Assembly: GCA_030018695.1 (NCBI GenBank)
Contig: JASEHI010000010.1
Span: forward strand, 1-50,672
Origin: Anaerolineales bacterium
GTDB taxonomy: Bacteria > Chloroflexota > Anaerolineae > Anaerolineales > Villigracilaceae
DNA: 50,672 nucleotides
Direction: 5' to 3'
This document shows, one piece after another, positions 34,149-41,338 of the stretch; the first letter of the stretch is position 1; every line of letters starts with the position of its first letter. The notes beneath the pieces are model-generated. The model was not told the DNA's origin. It was given only the letters and a program-made list of their open reading frames with translations, and made no database searches. The position numbers were made by a program, and so were the translations under genes.

Positions 34149-34981
34149 TAAAATTCAATCTCTTGGATTTGCTCGAGGTTTACATCGAGAGTCATCAGGT
34201 CGGTTTCTGCCATCCCATCCATCGTTCCTGCTTCTACGCCGCGATTGCAATATGAGCGATAGGGACAGCAGGCGCACTTCTTCTCGTCGCCGGTGAGGGG
34301 AAAATCGCGCTGCGCGAGGATCTCGGCGACCAGCCTGGTCAGCGTATCCCAGTCACGTTTATATTGGGCGGCGGTATAAGGGAAACGGGACGGTTCTTGC
34401 GGGTAGTTCGCATACCAGTAAATCATTTCGACTTGCTCCGGCTGGAAGGCTTGTCCGCTGTTCAAATGTGCTCCAGCCCGGACGAGCAAAGCACGGTAGA
34501 CACGGGTTTGCAGGCGGGCGGCCATCCATTCGTCTTTGGGCCGTTTTTGGTATGTCTTCCAGTCAAAGATAACCGCTTTTTCACCGGGCGTGGCGGCGAT
34601 CAGGTCATACTTCGCCATCAGGCGATGCCCACCAAGCGGTGAGAAGAGGGTCATTTCAGGGTACAGGCTTCCGAAGTCTTCAAGGCCGCGAAAGTCTACG
34701 AAATTCTGCCACCACTGGCTCAGGTTGGGCGAATTTGCCATCCGCCCCAATTTTTCCACAGGCAGACCGACCAGGCGTTGCTGGACCAGCCGGTGAAAGA
34801 ACAAGCCTTCCTGTTGGTGACGTTCATTTTCGAGAGCCGGCTCAGTCTCGACCGCCGGCCAGGCCAGTTCCTCGATGTAGCGCAGTTGGAAGCGGCGCGG
34901 GCAGTCGGCGTAGTCCTGCAAGGAGGATTGGGAGAAGGTGAAGGGAGTGGGGATTGTTGATTTGTGATTGGCGATTGGCAT
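34148..34981 (-). CDS. PD-(D/E)XK nuclease with Cys cluster (Cas4/AddB-C-terminal-like)
   Basis: A 277-residue RecB-family nuclease. It has FSQSSLQDYADCPRRFQLRY (first cysteine and the usual SxLxxYxxCPxxF motif), an Asp in LMAKYDLIAA, the EXK-type VIFDWKTYQK and QTRVYRALL (motif QxxxY), and a C-terminal CACCPYRSYC. The four cysteines match those holding a [4Fe-4S] cluster in AddB and Cas4. The ATG at 34981 is used; an upstream in-frame ATG at 35014 overlaps the PIN gene. It sits directly before recJ. It could be the nuclease partner of the helicases at 41339-46390. Confidence 0.88.
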   Translation of the reverse strand: MPIANHKSTIPTPFTFSQSSLQDYADCPRRFQLRYIEELAWPAVETEPALENERHQQEGLFFHRLVQQRLVGLPVEKLGRMANSPNLSQWWQNFVDFRGLEDFGSLYPEMTLFSPLGGHRLMAKYDLIAATPGEKAVIFDWKTYQKRPKDEWMAARLQTRVYRALLVRAGAHLNSGQAFQPEQVEMIYWYANYPQEPSRFPYTAAQYKRDWDTLTRLVAEILAQRDFPLTGDEKKCACCPYRSYCNRGVEAGTMDGMAETDLMTLDVNLEQIQEIEF

Positions 34982-34992
34982 GACAGCACCCG

Positions 34993-35433
34993 TTAGAGTC
35001 GCTCTCTCACCCATACCAGAGCGTCGCCAGGTGTGCCGATGCGTAGACCTGATCGTTCTGCGACCTTTGGGTCGTCAATAAAGTGTTTACGATTATGGGT
35101 GGCGAGAAAATCCACTTTGGCTTTCATTGCAGCGAGCAGAAGAGGAACATCGTTTGGATCACTAATCAAAAAAAGATTTGCTCCCACTTCTTCACCTGAT
35201 GGGTTGCCGACAATTCTCAGCTTCGCCGTTTTCATCAGGCTACTTAAATCGTTCAAGATACTCGGGGATTTTTTCGCTATTGAGCGTTCCGATTCAACAA
35301 TTACCATTTCACTTATTGTCAGCAAAATATCTTCACTTTCCCCAAGTTGGAGTAAAACATGCGCCGCGCCAGTTTCTGAAATTGCACCTGCAATCAAAGC
35401 ACTGCTATCGAGAAAGATGTTCAGTTTTGCCAT
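34993..35433 (-). CDS. PIN-domain toxin
   Basis: A 146-residue PIN-fold ribonuclease: LNIFLDSSALIAGAISETGA with the first Asp, a central acidic helix (VIVESERSIAKKS), and the C-terminal DPNDVPLLLAAMKAKVDFLA with the metal-binding D-x-D region, then TH(N)RKHF. The AbrB-type gene 17 bases upstream on the same strand is its likely antitoxin. Such toxins cleave tRNA or rRNA. Confidence 0.88.
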   Translation of the reverse strand: MAKLNIFLDSSALIAGAISETGAAHVLLQLGESEDILLTISEMVIVESERSIAKKSPSILNDLSSLMKTAKLRIVGNPSGEEVGANLFLISDPNDVPLLLAAMKAKVDFLATHNRKHFIDDPKVAERSGLRIGTPGDALVWVRERL

Positions 35434-35450
35434 GAAAATTACCCCGCAGA

Positions 35451-35723
35451 TTATTTCTTCACGTAGTGTTCTTGATAATAAATTTTGCGCTCTTCATCCA
35501 ATGCTTGCAACAAATCGTCCAGCGTAATATTTTCTTCCTCAAGTCTTTTGGCAATGCGATTGGATAATTTATTTACTTGGGACACCATTGGTTTGAGCAA
35601 AATTGTTCCTTCACCCAAATCAATGATTGTCAGAACTTCCCCTTCCTCCAGTTTGTACTTCTTGCGTAAACTGGCGGGGAGCGTGAACGTCCCTTTACTG
35701 CGCATCTGGATATTGGTAACCAT
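35451..35723 (-). CDS. AbrB/SpoVT-type antitoxin
   Basis: A 90-residue protein with an N-terminal swapped-hairpin AbrB domain (VTNIQMRSKGTFTLPASLRK, KYKLEEGEVLTIIDLGEGTI) and a helical C-terminus (EEENITLDDLLQALDEER) suited to binding the PIN toxin. GGAGG precedes the ATG. Two direct GGAATTTC repeats just upstream may be its own operator. Confidence 0.88.
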   Translation of the reverse strand: MVTNIQMRSKGTFTLPASLRKKYKLEEGEVLTIIDLGEGTILLKPMVSQVNKLSNRIAKRLEEENITLDDLLQALDEERKIYYQEHYVKK

Positions 35724-35741
35724 ATCACACCTCCGAGTGGC

Positions 35742-35770
35742 GGAATTTCGGAATTTCTGCCATAATTATA
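35742..35770 (-). promoter_or_regulatory. Candidate promoter and operator of the AbrB/PIN pair
   Basis: On the minus strand a TATAAT box (35765-35770) lies upstream of two head-to-tail 8-bp repeats (GGAATTTC on the plus strand, at 35742-35749 and 35750-35757). They lie between the -10 and the start codon, where an autoregulating antitoxin would bind. Confidence 0.5.
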
Positions 35771-35799
35771 TCACTTTGCCGCGCAGGCGGATTCATTAT

Positions 35800-35838
35800 A
35801 AAAAATACCCGCCAGGTTGGATTTGGCGGGTATTTTTT
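35800..35838 (-). terminator. Bidirectional intrinsic terminator
   Basis: A 15-bp perfect stem (AAAAAATACCCGCCA with its complement) with a 9-base loop, giving a T run on either strand. It lies just downstream of the minus-strand gene at 35857. Confidence 0.9.
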
Positions 35839-35856
35839 AGGCTAATGGGAGGTTAT

Positions 35857-36315
35857 CTAAGGCACGGCGACTGTGAAATCGAACCTCTCGGAGACGACGT
35901 AACCGTTGGCGTAGCGCACCCCCACGACCACAGCCAGCGGATCTACACCGTCGGGCATTTCAGCGGTGGAACTCTTGGCGGTAAAGGTCACTTCGAGCGT
36001 GGCTGTCGTACCGCGAGTGGCATGGTCACCGCCCCTGGCAACAACTCCCTTGCCGGGGAATTGCAGGTCGGGCAGTGCTATCGCGAAAATGAATGGCTGG
36101 TCACTGTCTACCTCAACGACCACAGTGTAAGATTCCCCGACCTGCATTTCACTTGGCAGACCGCTTACCAGGGTAATGGTCGGCGCGGGGACGGTTGCTG
36201 CTGAAAGCGAGGCAGCTAATACGATTGAAAGGGCGATCAAAATAAACCGCGAAGCACGCGACCCCCAACCCGCAGGGTGCTTCGCGAAGAACGGGGGCGA
36301 GAGCGCGCGAAGCAT
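35857..36315 (-). CDS. Small secreted protein of unknown function
   Basis: A 152-residue protein. After about 22 residues the sequence ASRFILIALSIVLAASLSAA is a signal peptide (possible cleavage after SAATVPA), then a beta-rich domain with LVSGLPSEMQVGESYTVVVE and VVVGVRYANGYVVSERFDFT, suggesting an Ig-like extracellular fold. The first 22 residues (LRALSPPFFAKHPAGWG) are encoded by a GCTTCGCGAAG-type dispersed repeat, so the natural start may be later (a TTG within the hydrophobic stretch) or the start was replaced. No family recognised. Confidence 0.6.
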   Translation of the reverse strand: MLRALSPPFFAKHPAGWGSRASRFILIALSIVLAASLSAATVPAPTITLVSGLPSEMQVGESYTVVVEVDSDQPFIFAIALPDLQFPGKGVVARGGDHATRGTTATLEVTFTAKSSTAEMPDGVDPLAVVVGVRYANGYVVSERFDFTVAVP

Positions 36316-36341
36316 TAGTGAGAATTGCCTTTGCGTTTTAC

Positions 36342-37001
36342 TTACTTTCTAAACCACTTCTTTCCCAGTGACTTTCCTTGTTCAATAAAAAAAAATTTTA
36401 CCTCATCCCATGCCACATCAATTAGCAATTCGGGTTGAATATCACGTTCGGCGTTATCAAATAACATGAAACTCTCAACAGCCATTAGCGCAAAATCGCG
36501 TGATGTGGGATACTTTCTTTCGCCCGCTATCAACAAGTCTTCGATTGAAATTTGTTGAGCAATGACATATAGATCATAAAAATCTTTGCGACTACCGCGC
36601 CCGATGACTGCATCCAGCTTCATCAAACCAATATCCGGCAAGGACGCGACATTCACATTCTCTAATTTCAAAAACGGCACAAGCAGTTTATATCCATAAC
36701 TAAAAAACCCCACATGGACATCATCCAACAGAAGCACAAGATTCCCGTCCGCATTTTCAATGACCTGTCCATTGCGTTTTTCCACAGCGCGGATGATTTG
36801 TTGGCGCGTTCTTTCGTGGACTTCGTCGGTTTCTGAAAAGAAATCCAAATCCGCCGACTTTCGGTGTCCCAATTGCAATGCGAGAGCAGTCCCGCCTGCA
36901 AGATAAAAAGGTGACATAAACACCTGTTGACCAACCCATTTCAGCAGGTCACGCATCTCGGTTGTGACAGTTTCCCAATGCGGTGAAGTTAATGCGACCA
37001 T
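36342..37001 (-). CDS. Nucleotidyl transferase AbiEii/AbiGii toxin family protein
   Basis: A 219-residue protein with FYLAGGTALALQLGHRKSAD followed by LDFF (catalytic DxD), VASLPDIGLMKLDAVIGRGS and RKDFYDLYVIA, the same motifs as the protein at 3522-4169. It overlaps its upstream partner (36989-37273) by 13 bp. The AT content is higher than in the neighbouring housekeeping genes. A toxin in an AbiE-like or related system is the usual expectation; here the partner is not the AbiEi-type regulator. Confidence 0.85.
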   Translation of the reverse strand: MVALTSPHWETVTTEMRDLLKWVGQQVFMSPFYLAGGTALALQLGHRKSADLDFFSETDEVHERTRQQIIRAVEKRNGQVIENADGNLVLLLDDVHVGFFSYGYKLLVPFLKLENVNVASLPDIGLMKLDAVIGRGSRKDFYDLYVIAQQISIEDLLIAGERKYPTSRDFALMAVESFMLFDNAERDIQPELLIDVAWDEVKFFFIEQGKSLGKKWFRK

Positions 37002-37273
37002 ACACTTTTCTTCTGGGCCATTTCAGGCGTGAGATCTAAAACTACGCACCACAGGTGATAGCGTCTTTTGGGCAGGAGTCTCGAACCATTTTCACTGACC
37101 CACTTCTGCAGTTGACTTATCCCATAAAAATCAAACAACCAGCGGACTTCAACGCGGTTGCCATAAGCGAGAATTCTCTCAATGACCAGCAACGCGTGCT
37201 CACGCGGGTCTAGTCTTGAAAAAATATATTCCTGAAAAAATGGCTTTGCCGAAATCGGGATGGCGCTTTGCAT
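36989..37273 (-). CDS. AbiEii-partner small protein (DUF6922-like)
   Basis: A 94-residue protein homologous in layout and core motif to 3268-3573 (here FSRLDPREHALLVIERILAY and GNRVEVRWLFDFYG). The ATG at 37273 follows a TATAAT box with six bases between, so the transcript is probably leaderless. A longer in-frame start at 37342 lacks support. Its conserved pairing with an AbiEii-type nucleotidyltransferase at two loci suggests an antitoxin or activator role, not shown directly. Confidence 0.7.
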   Translation of the reverse strand: MQSAIPISAKPFFQEYIFSRLDPREHALLVIERILAYGNRVEVRWLFDFYGISQLQKWVSENGSRLLPKRRYHLWCVVLDLTPEMAQKKSVWSH

Positions 37274-37378
37274 ATTTCGATTATACTCGCAGATTTTCTT
37301 GCTGCTCCGTTTTCGCGCCAAAGGTCCCCGCTTGTCCCCCATCCTCTCGCACCTGTGACCGAGCTAACGCAACTCGGG

Positions 37379-37407
37379 TTGCAGTGCGCAACCACTTATG
37401 CTATACT
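37379..37407 (+). promoter_or_regulatory. Promoter of the FitA/VapC-like pair
   Basis: -35 TTGCAG (37379-37384), 17-bp spacer, extended -10 TGCTATACT with TATACT at 37402-37407, followed by AAAGGAG and the ATG at 37430. Confidence 0.75.
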
Positions 37408-37429
37408 GCCATAAATGAAAGGAGTAACT

Positions 37430-37672
37430 ATGCCTACTTTACATGTTCGTAGTGTTCCCGAAGATTTATATGTCCAAATTCAGCGGCTTGCAGAGACAAA
37501 GAGCCGCTCCTTAAGCGCGCAAGTTGTGACCATGTTGACTCAAGCCCTGGAAGACGAGAAACGTCGCAAAGTTCAAGTCAAAGCCTTGGCTTCGATTCAC
37601 CGCCGACGTTTTACCGCCCCTAAAAAAACGCCTTCGAGTTTAACGTTACTACGCGAGGACCGTAACCGATGA
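37430..37672 (+). CDS. FitA-like ribbon-helix-helix antitoxin
   Basis: An 80-residue protein with an N-terminal ribbon-helix-helix motif (MPTLHVRSVPEDLYVQIQRL, then SLSAQVVTMLTQALE), the FitA/Arc-type DNA-binding fold, and a basic C-terminal tail to hold a toxin. GGAG lies six bases before the ATG at 37430. The gene overlaps the next by 4 bp (ATGA). It forms a VapBC/FitAB-type pair whose toxin is internally deleted. Confidence 0.85.
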   Translation: MPTLHVRSVPEDLYVQIQRLAETKSRSLSAQVVTMLTQALEDEKRRKVQVKALASIHRRRFTAPKKTPSSLTLLREDRNR

Positions 37673-37899
37673 GTGACCTGCAGTTGCGCTATGTGGTGGA
37701 TGCAAGCGTTGGCATCAAGTTGTTTGTGGATGAAGAATTCTCCGAGGAAAAGAAACTCACCGCTTATGACGCTTGTTATGCCATTCTAGCCCAAAAAATA
37801 GAAATTCCACTCATCACAGCCGATGAGCCCTTAGCGCGTGCAGTTGAAACGGCTATTTTTATTGGAGACCTGGGGATAACTCCATTTGTAGAAGAGTAG
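37669..37899 (+). pseudogene. VapC/PIN toxin with internal deletion
   Basis: The N-terminal strand YVVDASVGIKLFVDEEFSEE (catalytic first Asp) is followed at once by LTAYDACYAILAQKIEIPLI and TADEPLARAV, the C-terminal PIN motifs. In normal PIN toxins of this group about 50-60 residues, including a conserved acidic helix, separate these. At 76 residues the protein is little more than half length. The deletion is in frame. The pair is probably an inactivated toxin with a surviving antitoxin. Confidence 0.8.
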
Positions 37900-37905
37900 A
37901 GAAAC

Positions 37906-37944
37906 AAAAACGGTCTCGTTGACATCACGTCCGAGACCGTTTTT
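37906..37944 (+). terminator. Intrinsic terminator after the VapBC-like pair
   Basis: AAAAACGGTCTCG (37906-37918) pairs with CGAGACCGTTTTT (37932-37944) over a 13-base loop. T run on both strands. Confidence 0.9.
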
Positions 37945-38285
37945 CGTTTGTAGAAAATCCTCATCGTCAGTCCCTCCCCAAATCCGCAATGTGACCTTGG
38001 ACTCACTCACTACCTTCTCCCCGGATTTGGGGCACTTTGCAGTGTGCTTCGCGAAGGGTGTCCGCGAAGTCCCCGTAGGGGGAAGGACGGGTGGGGCGGG
38101 GCAAGCAGACTCGCCGATCAGCCCGAATCAACTTCCATGTTCTGATCTGGCGGATTTACGTGTGCCCGTTAGGGTATCCCCGCTCACCCAACCCAAGTGC
38201 ACCCTCGCGCCGCTCCCAAATCACTATAAAATTTGTTACTCCGATTCTGTGGACTTAAACTCTACATAAATGCTATCGTTGAGTT
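37945..38285. other. Gene-free spacer with dispersed repeat debris
   Basis: No supported gene. A stretch near 38040-38100 (GTGCTTCGCGAAGGGTGTCC, GCGAAGTCCCCGTAGGGGGA) carries the same GCTTCGCGAAG dispersed repeat seen at 36260-36310 and 45384. The last 60 bases turn AT-rich and hold the promoter region of the regulator at 38286 (GGACTTAAACTC, then TATCGT six bases before the ATG). Confidence 0.6.
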
Positions 38286-38546
38286 ATGGAAAATGAAGCC
38301 AAGGCTCAAGTATTAATTGCTTTTGGAAAAGCAGTAAAAGACCGTCGAATTGAGTTGGGCTTATCGCAAGAATCTTTTGCAGAAAAGGCTCGACTCCATC
38401 GAACTTATGTTGGCAGTCTTGAAAGGGGGAAAAGAAATGTTGCTCTATTAAACCTAATCCAAATCGCGCAAGCCCTAGATCTTACCCCCGAACAATTTTT
38501 GGCGAGAGTTGCAAAAAATATCCCTAAAGGATTCCCAAAATTTTAA
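38286..38546 (+). CDS. XRE-family regulator, probable R-M controller (C protein)
   Basis: An 86-residue single-domain helix-turn-helix protein: AFGKAVKDRRIELGLSQESF, AEKARLHRTYVGSLERGKRN, then IAQALDLTPEQFLARV. Size and position directly before a putative restriction endonuclease gene match C proteins, which delay endonuclease expression. A -10-like TATCGT lies six bases before the ATG with no Shine-Dalgarno, suggesting a leaderless transcript as known for several C genes. A GACTtaaACTC sequence upstream may be a C-box. Codon use is AT-rich, unlike the flanks. Confidence 0.8.
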   Translation: MENEAKAQVLIAFGKAVKDRRIELGLSQESFAEKARLHRTYVGSLERGKRNVALLNLIQIAQALDLTPEQFLARVAKNIPKGFPKF

Positions 38547-38555
38547 GGAGATGTT

Positions 38556-39410
38556 ATGAGATTCGATTTGCTTCAAGCGGCAGTTAATGAGATGAAATCC
38601 GAATTGGAGTCTGCTATTAAGACAGCAACATACAATGACAACCGTTATTCTAATGGACAAGAAGCAAAAGAAGCTTTGATACGAAGTCAGAAACTGATAC
38701 TCAAAATTCACGAGGTGGTTAAGGTAAGTCTGCTGGACAAATTATCAAGATACAGAACCGATTTTTCCATTTTTCCGCCCATAGGTGCGCGAAGTCCTGA
38801 AATGACCGTGTATGGTCTTTTGAAAGGGAAAAGACAAGATGTTGTTGTGATGTTTGATGATATTCCCGATAACGGCGTTCACATATCTGAAGGACCTCTT
38901 ACTGGCTCTTATGATCCTGTTGGGCATGATAAAGCAGAGAAATCAATTGTCGTTGGTGTTCGAAGTCAATTAAGCAGCATTGCAAAAAACTTTGACACTC
39001 TCATGGAAAGGTCTTTTGCTGAAACTCTAAATTTACGGCTCAGATTGCCCGATTTAGTAATGGGCGATGTTTATCTAATCCCAGTTGTCGAATATGATGA
39101 TGTACTGATGAAAAGAAATCAAGTCGGCTGGAAAAGAGACACCATAGCAATTGACAAGTTTATCAGCACGTTCTTGGCGATAAGCGGTCGTTCATCAAAG
39201 AAATCGGATCCAGAAATTTACAAATACGAACGTGTTGCATTGGTTGTTGTTGACTTCCGTCAAGATCCCCCAAAGATATTTTTGACGACAGATGAATTAA
39301 AACAAGGCGGTTTTGTCTCTCGTGATTTTTCTAAACGATACGAGCCTTTATCACCTCTAAACTTTGTCCAAGACATTATTGCGATTTACAACCAACGACA
39401 CTCCGCGTAA
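38556..39410 (+). CDS. Putative type II restriction endonuclease
   Basis: A 284-residue protein of no family I can name. It lies nine bases after the C-like regulator and convergent with an N6-adenine methyltransferase gene, overlapping its end by 35 bp, so the restriction role follows from context. Possible core elements are the strand-rich segment RLPDLVMGDVYLIPVVEYDD and YERVALVVVDFRQDPPKIFL, where acidic residues end hydrophobic strands; no certain PD-(D/E)XK motif could be fixed. GGAG precedes the ATG. AT-rich codon use marks it as acquired. Confidence 0.6.
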   Translation: MRFDLLQAAVNEMKSELESAIKTATYNDNRYSNGQEAKEALIRSQKLILKIHEVVKVSLLDKLSRYRTDFSIFPPIGARSPEMTVYGLLKGKRQDVVVMFDDIPDNGVHISEGPLTGSYDPVGHDKAEKSIVVGVRSQLSSIAKNFDTLMERSFAETLNLRLRLPDLVMGDVYLIPVVEYDDVLMKRNQVGWKRDTIAIDKFISTFLAISGRSSKKSDPEIYKYERVALVVVDFRQDPPKIFLTTDELKQGGFVSRDFSKRYEPLSPLNFVQDIIAIYNQRHSA

Positions 39411-41322
39411 ATTGCCCGTTGCCAATTATTTCTATTATCTCATCCATGTCAATTCCGTAAATCAAGGCTAAGTAGCGGTCTACTTCGTCTTGATTTTTTT
39501 TCAAAATTTCATCCATCATATCGGAAGTTAAGTTCGGAATTCCAAATCTTTCGATAAAGTTCTTTTGATAGCACTGATAGTCTCCTTCGATTTGAAAACT
39601 GGTCAGTTTTGCATAATAGTACATAATTTTACTGTTTAAGATTCCCCCTAAAACTTCAATGGGTAAAGATGGCTCAAACAAAGTCGCTTGTTTTGCCGAA
39701 ACTGCATAGCCATTGCAAAATAATTGGTCTGTATTATCCATGAAAAATTGGGGAAACTTGCTAAATGTTTTAGTCAAGAGTTTAGGGGCAGGGGCTTCCA
39801 TGCCCTGTGTTCTGGCCCAAGCATACCAATTTTCATAACTTTTCTTCCCTTTATCCCGCGTTTCAAGAATTTGGCGCGATTCTAGTAGATAAGCATAAGC
39901 GTTTGGAAAGTCTCTTTGAAGTTCTAGTTCAGGAATAAGTTTATAGGCATTATTTTTTTTATAATATGGAAAGATAATTCTACGATTGTTTTTCAGTAAA
40001 TCGCCTTCTTTTTTTAATTCAGATATCTTTACGGCGGGTCGGGTTATCTCAGTTTCAATTTGATATTCATTGCTTTTCGGAGAAGAAACGTAACAGCCAT
40101 TATCTCTTTGCCTTACAAAAAAGACAGAGTCCTTAAGTGTTGCAAACCCAACTTTGATGTTCGCAACTTCCTTAAGTGTTTTGCCTATATTTTCAATCTT
40201 CTTGAGATTTTCAAGATGATAGTCTTTGCCCAATCTCCATTTGATGGGTTTTAGGCGTGATACTTGAATTTTGGCAAAATCTAGATTGTCCAAAGATTTG
40301 AAATTAAGATCTGCACTTTGAGAGATAGTTCCGAAATCAAATTCAGGCGTTTTTTGTTTAACCAAAATAATCAAACAGGTGTACGCGCTTGCATTATCGA
40401 AAACTTTATGGTGGCTAAAATCTATTATTCGCTGAATACATTCTTGATTTTGCAAATATTCCCTGATGTTTTTTCCTGCCAAAGACGTGAATAGGTTGTT
40501 TTGAGTAATCACGCCGAGATAACCATTTGGCGAAAGTAATTCAAAGCCTTTAATCAGGAATAATACTGACAGGCTGAAATTTCCACTTGCCAGCCCGTTG
40601 TATTTATCCAGAAGTGTTTGTCTGTAATCGTCTTCTAGATTTTGGAACTTTACATAAGGCGGGTTGGTAACGATAACATCAAAGCCTTCGGGAGCACGAG
40701 ATAAGAATAGTATCTTTTTCTTATCACTGACCAATGTGTCAATCTCAATTAGCGAATCTTCAAGATTAGGTATTTGCTTACCCTTTGACGCCAAATATAA
40801 TTCGATAAGACATTTGGCTTGCTCTAATGCTTGTTTATCAATATCAATTCCAATGATTGATTCGGCGAAAGCCTTTTCACCCGAGATTCCATAATCCGCT
40901 TCGAGTATTTCTGCAATCCGCAACAAGAAACCGCCGCTTCCACAAGAAGGGTCGCATATCACAGGTAATTTGTTGCGGTCTTTCCACGCAAACTTCAAAG
41001 AGTGTTTAGTTAAATAATCAATAATATATTCTGGCGTATAAACTGTGCCGTAAGATTTTCTATGATTAATATCCAATCCTAATTCAAAGGATTTTTCAAT
41101 ATCCTTCAATGTCGGTTTAGGTAGCCACGCGCCAAAGTAGTTTACCAAGTAGGATATATCTTTTGAGTTTCCACCACTTAAAAATTTTTGCGTGGTTGAA
41201 TTTCCCTTAAGGGTTTTCAAAGATACGCCAGAGCTATTAGCCCAATGCTGTAAAATGGCAGCCCTGATGTTTTCCATTCCATAATCGCCGATAAGTTTGG
41301 GAAGATTAGCAGATAGTGTCAT
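39376..41322 (-). CDS. N6-adenine DNA methyltransferase with TaqI-like specificity domain
   Basis: A 648-residue gamma-type adenine methyltransferase. SAM motif I is ICDPSCGSGGFLL (about residue 122), motif IV is IVTNPPYVKF (about 220). Between them FAESIIGIDIDKQALEQAKC is motif II. The second half (from about 380) carries the TaqI-like target-recognition domain with a typical ending ...ERFGIPNL. A TATAAT box six bases before the ATG implies a leaderless message. It protects DNA from the convergent putative endonuclease. A type IIG function without the separate endonuclease is less likely, as no nuclease motif is seen N-terminally. Confidence 0.9.
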   Translation of the reverse strand: MTLSANLPKLIGDYGMENIRAAILQHWANSSGVSLKTLKGNSTTQKFLSGGNSKDISYLVNYFGAWLPKPTLKDIEKSFELGLDINHRKSYGTVYTPEYIIDYLTKHSLKFAWKDRNKLPVICDPSCGSGGFLLRIAEILEADYGISGEKAFAESIIGIDIDKQALEQAKCLIELYLASKGKQIPNLEDSLIEIDTLVSDKKKILFLSRAPEGFDVIVTNPPYVKFQNLEDDYRQTLLDKYNGLASGNFSLSVLFLIKGFELLSPNGYLGVITQNNLFTSLAGKNIREYLQNQECIQRIIDFSHHKVFDNASAYTCLIILVKQKTPEFDFGTISQSADLNFKSLDNLDFAKIQVSRLKPIKWRLGKDYHLENLKKIENIGKTLKEVANIKVGFATLKDSVFFVRQRDNGCYVSSPKSNEYQIETEITRPAVKISELKKEGDLLKNNRRIIFPYYKKNNAYKLIPELELQRDFPNAYAYLLESRQILETRDKGKKSYENWYAWARTQGMEAPAPKLLTKTFSKFPQFFMDNTDQLFCNGYAVSAKQATLFEPSLPIEVLGGILNSKIMYYYAKLTSFQIEGDYQCYQKNFIERFGIPNLTSDMMDEILKKNQDEVDRYLALIYGIDMDEIIEIIGNGQFTRSVVGCKSQ

Positions 41323-41328
41323 ACTGTT

Positions 41329-41334
41329 ATTATA
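41329..41334 (-). promoter_or_regulatory. -10 box of a probably leaderless methyltransferase mRNA
   Basis: TATAAT on the minus strand ends six bases before the A of the ATG, so transcription would start at or next to the start codon. The context GGGTATAATAACAGTATG resembles that of the 37273 gene (GAGTATAATCGAAATATG). Confidence 0.65.
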
Positions 41335-41338
41335 CCCG

